Positions 32,396 to 43,362 of a stretch of DNA of 47,936 nt are shown piece by piece; within the stretch, counting starts at the first letter, position 1, and every line of letters starts with the position of its first letter. The notes under the pieces were generated by a model. It was not told where the DNA came from and did not search any database. It saw nothing but the letters and a program-made list of their open reading frames with translations. Origin of the DNA: JAUYIV01 sp035464675. Its GTDB lineage: Bacteria > Actinomycetota > Acidimicrobiia > Spongiisociales > UBA11373. The stretch lies in NCBI GenBank assembly GCA_035464675.1, contig DATHSA010000043.1:1-47936 (forward strand), given 5' to 3'. A program made the position numbers and the translations under genes.

Positions 32396-32423
32396 TGTCG
32401 GACGAGCGATCGGGAGGCACCCC

Positions 32424-33137
32424 ATGGAGGACATCGACTTTTCGCCGGTACAGCACAAGACGTGGGCCGAGCTGTACCGACGGCAGCTTCCCAAGATCCG
32501 CAAGCACGCCTGCTCCGAGTACCTGGAGGGGTTCGACCTGCTCCAGTTGCCGGCAGACGAGATCCCGACGCTGGACTACCTGAATTCGAAGATCACCCCG
32601 GCCACCGGCTGGACGATCGTTCGCACCGACACCCGGTACACGGACAGCGACGAGTGGTACCGGTACTTCGACCGCCACGAGTTCCTGATCACCAACTACA
32701 TGCGGTCGTGGGAGGAACTCGACTGGACGCCCGAGCCCGACATGTTCCACGACATCTTCGGCCACCTGCCGTTCTTCATGCTTCCCGAATACGCCCGGCT
32801 CCAGGAGATGTTCGCACCGGCCTATCTCGCCTCGACGGAGGACGAGGAGAAGGAGAACATCAAGCGGCTCGCCTGGTACTCCACCGAGTTCGGGATGAAG
32901 CGCGAGGACGGGGATCTCAAGGTGTTCGGCACCGGACTCATGTCGGGCGGCGACGAGTTCACCAAGGCTGCCGAAGGCAAGATGACCTACCACGACTTCA
33001 CGATCGAGAACGTCATCGGTCACGACAAGGTCATGTACGAGCAGCACCAGGACCTGTACGTGATCGAGTCGCTCGACGATCTCAAGCAGGAGTTGTCGCG
33101 GTACTTCGACCCCATCCTGGAGAAGGCCGGCGGCTGA
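32424..33137 (+). CDS. Pterin-dependent aromatic amino acid hydroxylase (phenylalanine 4-monooxygenase-like)
   Basis: 237 aa, catalytic-domain-only size typical of bacterial PhhA. The iron ligands are visible: two His in PEPDMFHDIFGHLPFFM (about residues 109-125) and Glu in LAWYSTEFG (about 150). It would hydroxylate Phe to Tyr, or possibly Trp, using tetrahydropterin and oxygen. A pterin-4a-carbinolamine dehydratase, its usual partner, is not in the window. It is followed after ten bases by an AidB-like gene and probably co-transcribed. The N-terminus lacks a regulatory ACT domain, as in other bacterial enzymes. Substrate cannot be fixed from sequence by eye. Confidence 0.9.
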   Translation: MEDIDFSPVQHKTWAELYRRQLPKIRKHACSEYLEGFDLLQLPADEIPTLDYLNSKITPATGWTIVRTDTRYTDSDEWYRYFDRHEFLITNYMRSWEELDWTPEPDMFHDIFGHLPFFMLPEYARLQEMFAPAYLASTEDEEKENIKRLAWYSTEFGMKREDGDLKVFGTGLMSGGDEFTKAAEGKMTYHDFTIENVIGHDKVMYEQHQDLYVIESLDDLKQELSRYFDPILEKAGG

Positions 33138-33147
33138 CATCGGGCCG

Positions 33148-34746
33148 ATGACACACGAGGTGTTCAACCAGCCGCCGCCGCTGAGAGGCGTCAACGCCTA
33201 TCTGTCGCACGTGGCGCTGGTCGACGCCGTCGAGCGCGAGGGAGCCGGCTGGGCCACCGCCGAATTGACCCACGTGGGGGCGTTGGCGGGCTCGGAGGAG
33301 GCCCGGGAGTGGGGCCGGACGGCGGAGGCGAACCGCCCGATCCTCCACACCCATGATCGGTTCGGGCACCGCATCGATCATGTGGAGTATCACCCCTCCT
33401 ACCACCGGCTCATGGAGGCGGCGATCGGCAACGGGCTGGCTGCTGCGCCGTGGGCCGACGAGCGCGCCGGGAGCCACGTGGCCCGTTGCGCCAAGACGAT
33501 CGCGTGGAGTCCCGTGGACTACGGGCACATGTGCCCGCTGTCCATGACCTACTCCGTGGTGGCGGTTCTGCGGGATGAGCAGGGGGTCGCCGGGAGCCTG
33601 GTCCCCGGCCTCACCGTTCGCGAGTACGACGCCCGCGACCTTCCCACCGGCGAGAAGGTGGGGCTCACCGCCGGGATGGCGATGACCGAGAAGCAGGGTG
33701 GCTCGGATGTCCGCGCCAACACCACCCGGGCCGTCCCGACCGACGGCCGCGAGTACGTCCTCACCGGTCACAAGTGGTTCTGCTCGGCTCCGATGTCGGA
33801 TGTGTTCCTGGTGCTGGCCCAGGCACCGGGTGGCCTCACGTGCTTCCTCATGCCGCGTAGGCGGCCCGACGGCACCCGCAACGGCATGTCGATCATGCGT
33901 CTCAAGGACAAGTTGGGCGATCGGTCGAACGCCTCCTCGGAGGTCGAACTCGACGACGCCGTGGCGTGGCGAGTCGGCGAGGAAGGTCGCGGGGTGGCCA
34001 CGATCATCGAGATGGTCAATCGCACCAGGCTCGACTGCGCGCTCGGAGCGGCCGCCCAGATGCGACACGGGGTCGTCGAGGCCGTTCATCACGCCCGACA
34101 CCGCGAGGCGTTCGGCAAGGCGCTTGCCGAGCAGCCTCTGATGCGGAGGGTCCTTGCCGACCTCTCGGTGGAGTCGGAGGCGGCCACCGCCGCGGCGATG
34201 CGGCTGGCCGGCGCCTACGACCGGGGCGAATCGGATTTCGCCCGCCTGGCGACCCCGATCGTCAAGTACTGGCTCACCAAGCGCGTGCCGGGCCACGCCG
34301 CAGAAGCGCTCGAGTGCCTGGGCGGCAATGGCTATGTCGAGGATTCGGGGATGCCCCGTCTCTTCCGCCAGAGCCCGCTGAACGGCATCTGGGAGGGCTC
34401 GGGCAACGTGATCTGTCTCGACGTGCTCAGGGCGGCCCGGAGAAGCCCCGAGGCTGTCGAGGCGTTCTTCGACGAACTGGACGCCGCCGCCGGAGCCGAC
34501 ATGCGATACGACGCGGCCGTCGACTCGCTGCGCGACTCACTCAGGGACAGCGACCCCTCGGGCGCGCGTCGCCTCGTCGAGCGCGCCGCCGTAGCCCTCC
34601 AGGCGTCGCTGCTCCTGAGGCACGCCCCGGAAGCGATCGCCGACGCATTCATCGCCTCCCGGATGGCCGAGCCCGGGCTGGCCTATGGCGCCCAGGCGGC
34701 CGATCCCGCGGTCGACGCCATTCTGGAGCGAGCGCTGCCCGTCTGA
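33148..34746 (+). CDS. aidB: AidB-like acyl-CoA dehydrogenase
   Basis: 532 aa, close to E. coli AidB length (541). AidB hallmarks are EVFNQPPPLRGVNAY at the N-terminus and MAMTEKQGGSDVRANTT in the flavin region, followed by acyl-CoA dehydrogenase blocks HKWFCSAPMSD and ECLGGNGYVEDSGMPRLFR. The C-terminal helical extension after about residue 435 is also AidB-like. AidB in E. coli binds FAD and DNA and is induced by alkylating agents; its true reaction is unclear. It is ten bases behind the aromatic hydroxylase, so one transcript is likely, which could instead suggest aromatic or branched-chain catabolism. Confidence 0.88.
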   Translation: MTHEVFNQPPPLRGVNAYLSHVALVDAVEREGAGWATAELTHVGALAGSEEAREWGRTAEANRPILHTHDRFGHRIDHVEYHPSYHRLMEAAIGNGLAAAPWADERAGSHVARCAKTIAWSPVDYGHMCPLSMTYSVVAVLRDEQGVAGSLVPGLTVREYDARDLPTGEKVGLTAGMAMTEKQGGSDVRANTTRAVPTDGREYVLTGHKWFCSAPMSDVFLVLAQAPGGLTCFLMPRRRPDGTRNGMSIMRLKDKLGDRSNASSEVELDDAVAWRVGEEGRGVATIIEMVNRTRLDCALGAAAQMRHGVVEAVHHARHREAFGKALAEQPLMRRVLADLSVESEAATAAAMRLAGAYDRGESDFARLATPIVKYWLTKRVPGHAAEALECLGGNGYVEDSGMPRLFRQSPLNGIWEGSGNVICLDVLRAARRSPEAVEAFFDELDAAAGADMRYDAAVDSLRDSLRDSDPSGARRLVERAAVALQASLLLRHAPEAIADAFIASRMAEPGLAYGAQAADPAVDAILERALPV

Positions 34747-34773
34747 GTCACCGGCTCCGGCCTCCGGGCCAGG

Positions 34774-36072
34774 TCAGAGGTTCTTGAACACAGGTGCGTG
34801 CTTGCCCGGCACCCGCGCCTTCACCCTCGTGCCGCCTTCTTCATGGGACTCGGAGACCACCTCGCCGACGCGGTGGATCAGGTCGACCAGGTCGCCGCGG
34901 TCGAATGGGATCAGGACCTCGACGTCGACAGCGCCGGCCGAAAAGGCTCGGTCGATCGCCTCGAGTAGGAGGTCGATCCCGGTTCCCTTCGTTGCAGACA
35001 CCGGCACCCCCCCTGGGTGCCGGCCGAGGAGGCGCTCCACCGCCACCGGCGAAGCCCGGTCGATCTTGTTGAGCACCATCAACTCGGGGATCTCGTGCGC
35101 CTCGATCTCTTCGAGAGTGGCCCGCACCGCCGCGATCTGACGCTCGGGATCGTCGGCGGAGGCATCGACGACGTGTACCAGGAGGTCGCTGCCGATGGTC
35201 TCCTCGAGGGTGGAGTGGAAGGCATCCACGAGGTCGTGAGGGAGGTCGCGGAGGAACCCGACCGTGTCCGAGATCACGACTTCGCGCCCGGCGGGCAGCT
35301 GCAGCCTGCGGACCGTTGCGTCGAGCGTCGAGAAGAGCCGGTCCTCCACCAGCACGTCGGCGTCGGTGAGCCGATTGAGCAGGCTCGACTTGCCGGCGTT
35401 CGTGTAGCCGACCAGGGCGACGGCCGGCATCTCGGAGCGACGCCGCGCCTTGCGCTGGGTGGCGCGGACCGTCTCCAGCTCCTCGAGCTCCTTGTCGAGC
35501 TGGGAGATCCTCCGGAGGACGCGCCTGCGGTCGGTCTCCAGCTTGGTCTCACCCGGGCCCCGGGTGCCGATGCCGGCGCCGAGGCGGCTGAGCTCGACAC
35601 CTCTGCCCCTGAGGCGGGGGAGCCGGTAGTGCAGCATCGCCAGCTCCACCTGGGCGCGCCCTGCCCGGCTGCTGGCGTGCTGGGCGAAGATGTCGAGGAT
35701 CAGGGCGACCCGATCGACGACGTCCACCCCGAACACCTCCTGGAGGTTGCGCTGCTGGACCGGCGTCAATTCGCCGTCGACGACGACCAGGTCGATGTCG
35801 AGGGCGCGGCCGATCGAGGCCAACTCGTCGGCCTTCCCCTTGCCGATGTACGTGGCCGGGTCGGGCTTGGCGCGCTTTTGGATTGCGCGCTCCACGACGT
35901 CCGAGCCGGCGGTGTCGACAAGTCGCTCGATCTCATCGAGCGAGTTGGTGACGCCGGCGGGGTCGCTGCCGTCGTCGAGGGCAACCAGCAGGGTCCGCTG
36001 GCGCTCGACGGTGACATCGGTGACGGTTGCTGTGAGTCGTTGCCGGTCGCGGCCCACGTGACGGTCGGTCAT
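34774..36072 (-). CDS. hflX: Ribosome-associated GTPase HflX
   Basis: 432 aa. The N-terminal HflX domain with ATYIGKGKADEL and the Gly-rich GAGIGTRGPGETKLETDRR (about residues 165-183) is followed by a G domain. Motifs are G1 VGYTNAGKSSLL, G3 DTVGFLRDLP and G4 LNKID. A short C-terminal domain ends the protein. HflX splits stalled 70S ribosomes under stress. It is not beside hfq or miaA here, as is usual for actinobacteria. ATG at 36072 is consistent with the family start. A large heptamer-repeat hairpin lies about 50 bp upstream of the gene, between it and the ABC exporter. Confidence 0.95.
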   Translation of the reverse strand: MTDRHVGRDRQRLTATVTDVTVERQRTLLVALDDGSDPAGVTNSLDEIERLVDTAGSDVVERAIQKRAKPDPATYIGKGKADELASIGRALDIDLVVVDGELTPVQQRNLQEVFGVDVVDRVALILDIFAQHASSRAGRAQVELAMLHYRLPRLRGRGVELSRLGAGIGTRGPGETKLETDRRRVLRRISQLDKELEELETVRATQRKARRRSEMPAVALVGYTNAGKSSLLNRLTDADVLVEDRLFSTLDATVRRLQLPAGREVVISDTVGFLRDLPHDLVDAFHSTLEETIGSDLLVHVVDASADDPERQIAAVRATLEEIEAHEIPELMVLNKIDRASPVAVERLLGRHPGGVPVSATKGTGIDLLLEAIDRAFSAGAVDVEVLIPFDRGDLVDLIHRVGEVVSESHEEGGTRVKARVPGKHAPVFKNL

Positions 36073-36122
36073 GTGGTGTATGAAAGCAGGGGGAGAGAGA
36101 TCGATCTTCCGGCGTTCTAGAT

Positions 36123-36198
36123 CGTTGCCCGTTACCGGTTACCCGTTACCCGTGCTTCCCGGGCGCGCCTGGTAACGGGAAACGGGGAACGGGCAACG
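36123..36198. repeat. Inverted heptamer-repeat hairpin (28-bp stem)
   Basis: The left arm has four 7-mers of the GTTACCC type (36124-36151). The right arm has four of the GGGAACG type (36171-36198). The arms pair over 28 positions with three mismatches around a loop of about 20 nt. It lies between the stop of the ABC exporter gene (36205) and the hflX start (36072), both on the minus strand, so it would form in the transcript after the exporter. It may be a terminator-like or mobile repeat. Confidence 0.85.
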
Positions 36199-36204
36199 GC
36201 GGCG

Positions 36205-37992
<1,788 letters not shown>

Positions 37993-38020
37993 GGTGATCC
38001 TCCGGCGTTCGACATCGGCG

Positions 38021-38026
38021 AGCCTA
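38021..38026 (-). promoter_or_regulatory. -10 element TAGGCT for the ABC exporter at 36205-37992
   Basis: On the minus strand TAGGCT predicts a start near 38014 and a leader of about 22 nt ending in CGGAGG before CTG at 37992. Confidence 0.4.
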
Positions 38027-38066
38027 GGTCTGTCGACTCCTCCTGCGCTCGGGCCGCCAGGGCGAA

Positions 38067-38072
38067 TACGCT
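38067..38072 (+). promoter_or_regulatory. -10 element TACGCT for the cyclase gene
   Basis: TACGCT ends seven bases before the GTG at 38080; leaderless geometry. It sits back to back with the exporter promoter in an 87-bp divergent region. Confidence 0.45.
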
Positions 38073-38079
38073 CGACGCA

Positions 38080-41000
38080 GTGATTCCGTTCGAGCAGTGC
38101 CGGCCCTATCTGCCCCGGCTGGTGGCCGAGTGGCAGAGGGACGATCCCGATGCGCTGTGGAGGCTCATCGAGGGATCGATGGTCTTCGTCGACATCTCCG
38201 GGTTCACATCGATGTCCGAACGGCTCGGCAGGCTGGGCAGGGCGGGGTCGGAGGAGGTCACCAGCGTGATCTCCGAGACCTTCGACCACCTGCTCACGGA
38301 GGCCAACGAGTTGGGAGGGAGCCTCCTCAAGTTCGGCGGCGATGCTCTCCTTCTCTGGTTCACGGGGGATCGGCATCCCACTCGCGCAGCATCGGCCGCC
38401 CTGCGAATGCGGGCCGGCCTCAGGGAACGGGGGCAATTCACAACACCTGCGGGGACCGTTCGTCTCAGGATGTCGGTGGGCGCGACGTCGGGGGAGTTCC
38501 ACTTCTTCCTCGTCGGCGAGTCGCATCGGGAGCTGATCGTCGCCGGACCGGCGACGACTGCGACGGTTGCGATGGAGGAGGCGGCCGGCTCAGGACAGAT
38601 CCTCGTGGGCGCTGAAATGGCGGAACGCCTTCCCCCGGCCTTCCTCGGGAGGCGGCGCGAGCCGGGCACCCTGCTGACACGGGACGACCCGTCGCTGGAG
38701 GGACGGTCCACCGGGAGCGACGACCTCCAGCCCCGTGATGTCGACCTGACACACCACATCCCAACTGCGTTGCGGGATGTGGTCCTGGCGTCTGGCGTTC
38801 TGGCCGAGCACCGAAGGGTGACGGTCGCGTTCATCCGGTTCACCGGAGTCGACCACCTCCTCGAGTCGGCCGGAGTCGAGGAGACGTCTCATCGCCTGGA
38901 TGAGTTCGTTCGGCGGATCCAGAAGGCGGTCGATGGGCACCGGGTCTGCTTCCTCGGTACCGATGTCGCCCGGGACGGCGGCAAGGTCATTCTCTCCGCG
39001 GGCGCCCCCGCCGCGACCGGTGACGACGAGGAACGCATGCTCTTCGCCCTCGGTGAGATCGACGCGGCAGACCTCGGCCTCGCCCTCCGCGTCGGCGTCA
39101 ATCGCGGCCACGTCTTCGCCGGCGAGATCGGGCCGGAGTACCGCCGCACCTACACCGTCATGGGCGACACGGTGAATCTGGCGGCACGGCTCATGGCCAG
39201 AGCCGGCGAACGCGAGATCCTGGCGACGCGTGAGGTCCTCGACGGCTCACGGGCCGGGTTCGAGGCCGCGGAACTGGAGCAGTTCCACGTCAAGGGCAAG
39301 CGCCTCCCGGTCACCGCGTTCTCGGTCGGTCGGGCATCGGGGGCTCGTGCCCACGCAGGCCACATCGACCTCCGCCTCCTCGGCAGGGACGAGGAGCTGG
39401 GGGCCATGCGGGCTGCATGGGAGGCGGCGCAGCGTGGAGAGGGCATGGTCGTCGAGGTCTCGGCGGAGGCCGGCATGGGGAAGAGCCGGCTGGTCGCCGA
39501 ATTCCTCGATCGCGCCGACGCGGCGCGGGTTCTGCATGCCGAGGCCCGCATCTACCAGTCGACGACTCCCTATTTCGTCTTCAGGACGCTGTTGAGCCAG
39601 GCACTCGCCGTGGACCATCTGAGCCCGCAGGCGGCGGCGGAGCGTGTGGAAGACCTGGTCGCCGAGCGAGCCCCCGAGCTCGTTCCATGGCTGGCGCTCA
39701 TCGGCGTCGTGATGGACCTGGAGCTCGAGGAGTCGAACGACGTCGCCGCCCTCCAGGACGAGTTCCGGCGCGATCGACTCGAGGCAACCATCGATGCCTT
39801 GCTCGAGGCGGTCCTGGACGAGCCCGCGATCATGCTCATCGAGGACGGCCACTGGATGGACGCCGCGTCGCGGGGGCTCCTGAACCGCCTTGCGGGGAAC
39901 ATCGCCAACCGCGCGCTGCTCATATGCCTGACCACCCGGCCCGGCGACGGCCTCGTGGACCGGGACGAGAGTCTTCGCCGGATCGCCCTGCGGCCACTCG
40001 ATGAGGCGGACGCCGTGACCCTCATCGCAGAGGCGGCGGGCGACTCCCATCTTCTCCCCCAACAGATACGCGAGCTCGCGCGTCGGTCGAACGGGAATCC
40101 GCTCTTTCTCCTCGAACTGGTCCGTGCGCTGGGGAGCGGCGAGGACGTCGTCACCATTCCCGACAGCGTCGAGGGATTGATTCGGGCGCGTATCGACCAC
40201 CTCTCCCCGTCGGACAGAAATGCTCTCGGGCACCTCGCCGTGCTCGGGGAGAGCTTCGGCATGGGCGCGGCGGCGGCGGTTCTGGCGGACATGGGGGCAT
40301 CCGATCCGGAGCCAGTCGTCAGGAGACTCGAAGGGTTCATTTCGATCGACGCCAATGCGTTCTGCGAGTTCGAGCATGCCCTGATCCGGGAGGTCGCATA
40401 CGCGGGGCTCCCCTTCCGGGCCCGAAGCCGCCTCCACTCGATCGTCGCCGAGTGGGTGCTCGAATCGGAGGACGATTCAGGGGAACGGGCAGCACTGCTC
40501 TCGGTCCACTTCTTCGAGGCCGGGCGGTGGGATGAGGCATGGAGGTACTCGAGGCTGGCCGGCGACCTGGCCAAGGACGGCTACGCCAATGTGGAAGCGT
40601 CACGCTTCTACGAGCGTGCGCTCGATTCTGCGCGCCGTCTCGACGACGTCGCGACGGGACAGCTGGCTGCCGTCGTTGAAGCCCTGGGCGAAGTTCGTGA
40701 CCTTGCCGGACAGTACCCCGAGGCGGGAGCGGCGTTCCGATCGGCACGCAAGCTGGTGGCGGATCCACTGGCCGAGGCACGGCTCCGTCTCAAGGAGGCG
40801 TGGATCGAGGAGAAGCGCGGACGATATTCGAACGCCCTGCGGTGGCTCACCATGGGCCGGCGCACCATCGAGTCCCTGACCGGACCGGAGGCGGAGGCGA
40901 TGCGGGCCCAGCTGAGCGCGTGGCGGGCCGCGATGCGTCTCGTCCAAGGGCGGCTCGAGGCGGCCATCGAATGGGCAGAGCGGGCCGTGGTGGAAGCGGA

Positions 41001-41895
41001 GCGAGGGTCCGACCAGGACGCCCTGGCTCACGCCCTGTATCTGCACGACGCCGCAAACGTGTACCTGGGGCGTCCGATCGACGAGAGCAACTCACACCGG
41101 GCCCTCGAGATATACGAGGAGTTGGGGAACCTCTCCGGGCAGGCGATCGTCGCCAACAACCTCGCCGGATTCGCGTACTTCGCCGGTCGCTGGACCGATG
41201 CGCTCGAGCTGTACGAACGGTCGCGCGAGGCGCGCTTGAGGGCGGGCGATCCGGTGGAGGCGGTGAGGGCCGGAGCGGGCATCGGCGAGATCCTTTGCGA
41301 CCAGGGGGATCTCGAGGGTGCTCGACTCGTTCTCGAGGACGCCCTCAAGGTGTGGCGGGCCGCCAAATACCCCTATGGCATCGCCTTCGTCGTCAGCCAA
41401 TTGGGACGAGTGGCCAGTCGCGCGGGGGACTTCTCGGAGGCAGATCGCCGCTACGAGGAGGCTCGATCGATCTTCCTGGAGTCGAAGGCCCGCCATGATG
41501 TGCTCGAGACGGACACTCGCATCGCCGAGAACCTGGTCTACCAGGGAAGGGCCGTCGAGGCGCTGGGACGAATCGAGGCGGCACGGGCGAGCGCCGTCGA
41601 GATCGGAGGCGAGCCGGTGCAGATCGCCAGGCTCGACCTGCTGGCCGGATACACCGCGACGCAGCGGGGCGACCTGGTCGCGGCCCGTGAGGCATTTGAG
41701 AAGAGCCTCACGGGAGCGCGCAACCGCTCGGCGTCGTATGAGATCGCCCTCGCCCTGGAGGCGCTGGCCCGACTCGACAGACTCGAGGGCCGTCCCGACT
41801 GGCGGGACGGCCTCGAGGAGTGCCGGACGATCTACGACCGCCTCGGCGTGATCTCGGTGCCGGTCGTCCCTCTGGTCGACCGGACCGAGCACTAG
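38080..41895 (+). CDS. Soluble adenylyl-cyclase-like protein: two cyclase domains, NTPase, TPR
   Basis: 1271 aa, no signal or membrane helix. Cyclase domain 1 (about residues 30-190) has the metal Asp in MVFVDISGF (D38) and LKFGGD (K84, D88). Cyclase domain 2 (about 245-410) supplies the catalytic pair in TVNLAARLM (N366, R370) and T359 in TYTVMGD. An AAA/STAND NTPase follows, with Walker A EAGMGKS (K468) and Walker B IMLIEDGHW (E588, D589). The C-terminal 500 residues are helical TPR-like repeats. This is the order and residue split of mammalian soluble adenylyl cyclase, where the one active site is built from both domains. It should make cAMP, but purine specificity is not certain because the adenine-selecting Lys cannot be placed. 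Bicarbonate sensing is possible. Confidence 0.9.
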   Translation: MIPFEQCRPYLPRLVAEWQRDDPDALWRLIEGSMVFVDISGFTSMSERLGRLGRAGSEEVTSVISETFDHLLTEANELGGSLLKFGGDALLLWFTGDRHPTRAASAALRMRAGLRERGQFTTPAGTVRLRMSVGATSGEFHFFLVGESHRELIVAGPATTATVAMEEAAGSGQILVGAEMAERLPPAFLGRRREPGTLLTRDDPSLEGRSTGSDDLQPRDVDLTHHIPTALRDVVLASGVLAEHRRVTVAFIRFTGVDHLLESAGVEETSHRLDEFVRRIQKAVDGHRVCFLGTDVARDGGKVILSAGAPAATGDDEERMLFALGEIDAADLGLALRVGVNRGHVFAGEIGPEYRRTYTVMGDTVNLAARLMARAGEREILATREVLDGSRAGFEAAELEQFHVKGKRLPVTAFSVGRASGARAHAGHIDLRLLGRDEELGAMRAAWEAAQRGEGMVVEVSAEAGMGKSRLVAEFLDRADAARVLHAEARIYQSTTPYFVFRTLLSQALAVDHLSPQAAAERVEDLVAERAPELVPWLALIGVVMDLELEESNDVAALQDEFRRDRLEATIDALLEAVLDEPAIMLIEDGHWMDAASRGLLNRLAGNIANRALLICLTTRPGDGLVDRDESLRRIALRPLDEADAVTLIAEAAGDSHLLPQQIRELARRSNGNPLFLLELVRALGSGEDVVTIPDSVEGLIRARIDHLSPSDRNALGHLAVLGESFGMGAAAAVLADMGASDPEPVVRRLEGFISIDANAFCEFEHALIREVAYAGLPFRARSRLHSIVAEWVLESEDDSGERAALLSVHFFEAGRWDEAWRYSRLAGDLAKDGYANVEASRFYERALDSARRLDDVATGQLAAVVEALGEVRDLAGQYPEAGAAFRSARKLVADPLAEARLRLKEAWIEEKRGRYSNALRWLTMGRRTIESLTGPEAEAMRAQLSAWRAAMRLVQGRLEAAIEWAERAVVEAERGSDQDALAHALYLHDAANVYLGRPIDESNSHRALEIYEELGNLSGQAIVANNLAGFAYFAGRWTDALELYERSREARLRAGDPVEAVRAGAGIGEILCDQGDLEGARLVLEDALKVWRAAKYPYGIAFVVSQLGRVASRAGDFSEADRRYEEARSIFLESKARHDVLETDTRIAENLVYQGRAVEALGRIEAARASAVEIGGEPVQIARLDLLAGYTATQRGDLVAAREAFEKSLTGARNRSASYEIALALEALARLDRLEGRPDWRDGLEECRTIYDRLGVISVPVVPLVDRTEH

Positions 41896-43136
41896 TTGTA
41901 GCGGACTCCGATCGGCGGATCGGTGGCGAGCAGCACCCGCCAGGTGTTGGTGTCGCCCATCCCGGTCACGCTGACGATGCAAGGAGCCTCAGGGCTCTTG
42001 TTGGAGCACGACCCCACTTCGACCAGACCGGCACCGAGGTCGGCGACGATCGTCACCTGACCCCGGGGGACGCCGGTGACGGTGATGTCCACGAAGAACT
42101 GCAAAGCAGTCGAGCTGTCGGCCAGGAACAGCGCCTTGCAGTCCTCTTCGATGCACCTGTCTTCCAGGTAATCGGCGACGAGGACCGTGTCGTCCTTGCA
42201 GTCCTCACAGAACACGTAGGCGAAGGCGATGGAGTCGGCGGACACCTCCGTGTCGGTTTCGCACAGCGCCTGGCCCTGGGCGCAGTTCGCCGCGCTCCCC
42301 TCGACCTCGAACGTGACGCTGCCGTTCAATCCCTTGACCGTTCCATCGACGGTGCAGAGGTCGTCGGCGTCACCGAACAGAGCGAGGAGCGTGAAGCTGC
42401 CCGAGCCCGAGGCGATCGATGTCGTGCCGGTGGGCGGCTCCGAGCATCCGGAGGGGCTGGTGGTCCAGTCCAGGTCCCCCGAGAAGCTGAGGACCGGGCC
42501 GGCCCCCTTGTTGGCCGCGTCGACGACCTCGGCGTCGATCACGATGTCGTCACCGGCGAATACCGGGTCGGGACTCGCGGTGAGCACGAGTTCGCAGTCG
42601 ACGACCGAGACCTCGGGATCGGGACCAACCCTGAAGAACGCATTGCCGCCGCCGCCGAAATTGGAGTTCTGGTCGGCGGCCGTCACGAACGTCGCGGTCC
42701 CCGTCGTGGCCGGCGCCGTGAGCGTGACCGCAACGGTCACGGTTCCGTTGGGAGGGATGCCCTGGTCGGTGCCGGTTCCGGCGTTGTCGGCGATGAGCGT
42801 GACGGTGTTCCCCGACACACTCGACACCCAGATCTCTCCGCCGCTGGTCACCGGCGTGGCGGCGGAGATGCCCGTGTAGCCACTCGGAACCGTCAGCCGG
42901 GCGCCTCGCACGTCCTGGGTCGAGGTGGTCGAGGTGTTCAGGAAGGTGAATGTCAGCGTCACCGTGTCGGACGTACAGACGCGTTCGAGGTCGACACCCA
43001 CGGTGTACGACTTGTCATCGGGCGCCGCACCGGACGGCGCGGCGGAAGCCAGCAGGAACGCGACCAACGACGTGACCACCCAGATCACCCGAGCGCGTGT
43101 GCGGCGCGCCGAACGCCTTGAAGATTTCCCCCGCAT
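41892..43136 (-). CDS. Secreted beta-rich repeat protein of unknown function
   Basis: 414 aa. A basic n-region, then a hydrophobic VIWVVTSLVAFLLASAA and a likely cleavage after PSGAA make a signal peptide. The mature protein is Thr/Ser/Gly-rich with two DUF11/CARDB-like beta modules (about residues 40-165 and 175-260). A Cys-rich region follows (CTVDG, CAQGQALC, CEDCKDD, CIEEDCKALF). No C-terminal anchor is seen. ATG at 43136 is chosen because GGAGGAG lies six bases upstream. Its stop shares CTAG with the stop of the convergent cyclase. Function unknown; probably an exported structural or adhesive protein. Confidence 0.75.
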   Translation of the reverse strand: MRGKSSRRSARRTRARVIWVVTSLVAFLLASAAPSGAAPDDKSYTVGVDLERVCTSDTVTLTFTFLNTSTTSTQDVRGARLTVPSGYTGISAATPVTSGGEIWVSSVSGNTVTLIADNAGTGTDQGIPPNGTVTVAVTLTAPATTGTATFVTAADQNSNFGGGGNAFFRVGPDPEVSVVDCELVLTASPDPVFAGDDIVIDAEVVDAANKGAGPVLSFSGDLDWTTSPSGCSEPPTGTTSIASGSGSFTLLALFGDADDLCTVDGTVKGLNGSVTFEVEGSAANCAQGQALCETDTEVSADSIAFAYVFCEDCKDDTVLVADYLEDRCIEEDCKALFLADSSTALQFFVDITVTGVPRGQVTIVADLGAGLVEVGSCSNKSPEAPCIVSVTGMGDTNTWRVLLATDPPIGVRYN

Positions 43137-43295
43137 CAGATTCTCCTCCAGAGTTAGAGATTCCCTGGAACCGTAGCGAACGCGTTGGCCCGGTGTGGGG
43201 ACCAATCCCAACAACGCCCGGGTGTCTAGTCACGTGCGTCGAAGTCCGGTTGGGTGATGGGCGAAGTCTGGCGGTGTGTCGCGTTCACGGCCGCG

Positions 43296-43313
43296 GCGGG
43301 GTTGGGGCCCCGC
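43296..43313 (-). terminator. Small GC hairpin downstream of tRNA-Sec
   Basis: GCGGGG/CCCCGC with a six-base loop, about 50 bp past the tRNA 3' end on the minus strand. It has no U-tract, so it is a weak candidate terminator. The remaining sequence from 43137 to 43362 holds nothing else I can name. Confidence 0.25.
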
Positions 43314-43362
43314 TCGTGGAGGAGGGCCGGAGCCGCCGAAGTGGGCCCGGGCACAAACAGGG

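Noticed and set aside
37993..38526. Upstream extension of the ABC exporter into the cyclase gene
   Set aside because: The extra residues are antisense to the first cyclase domain and unlike any exporter N-terminus; a Shine-Dalgarno points to 37992.
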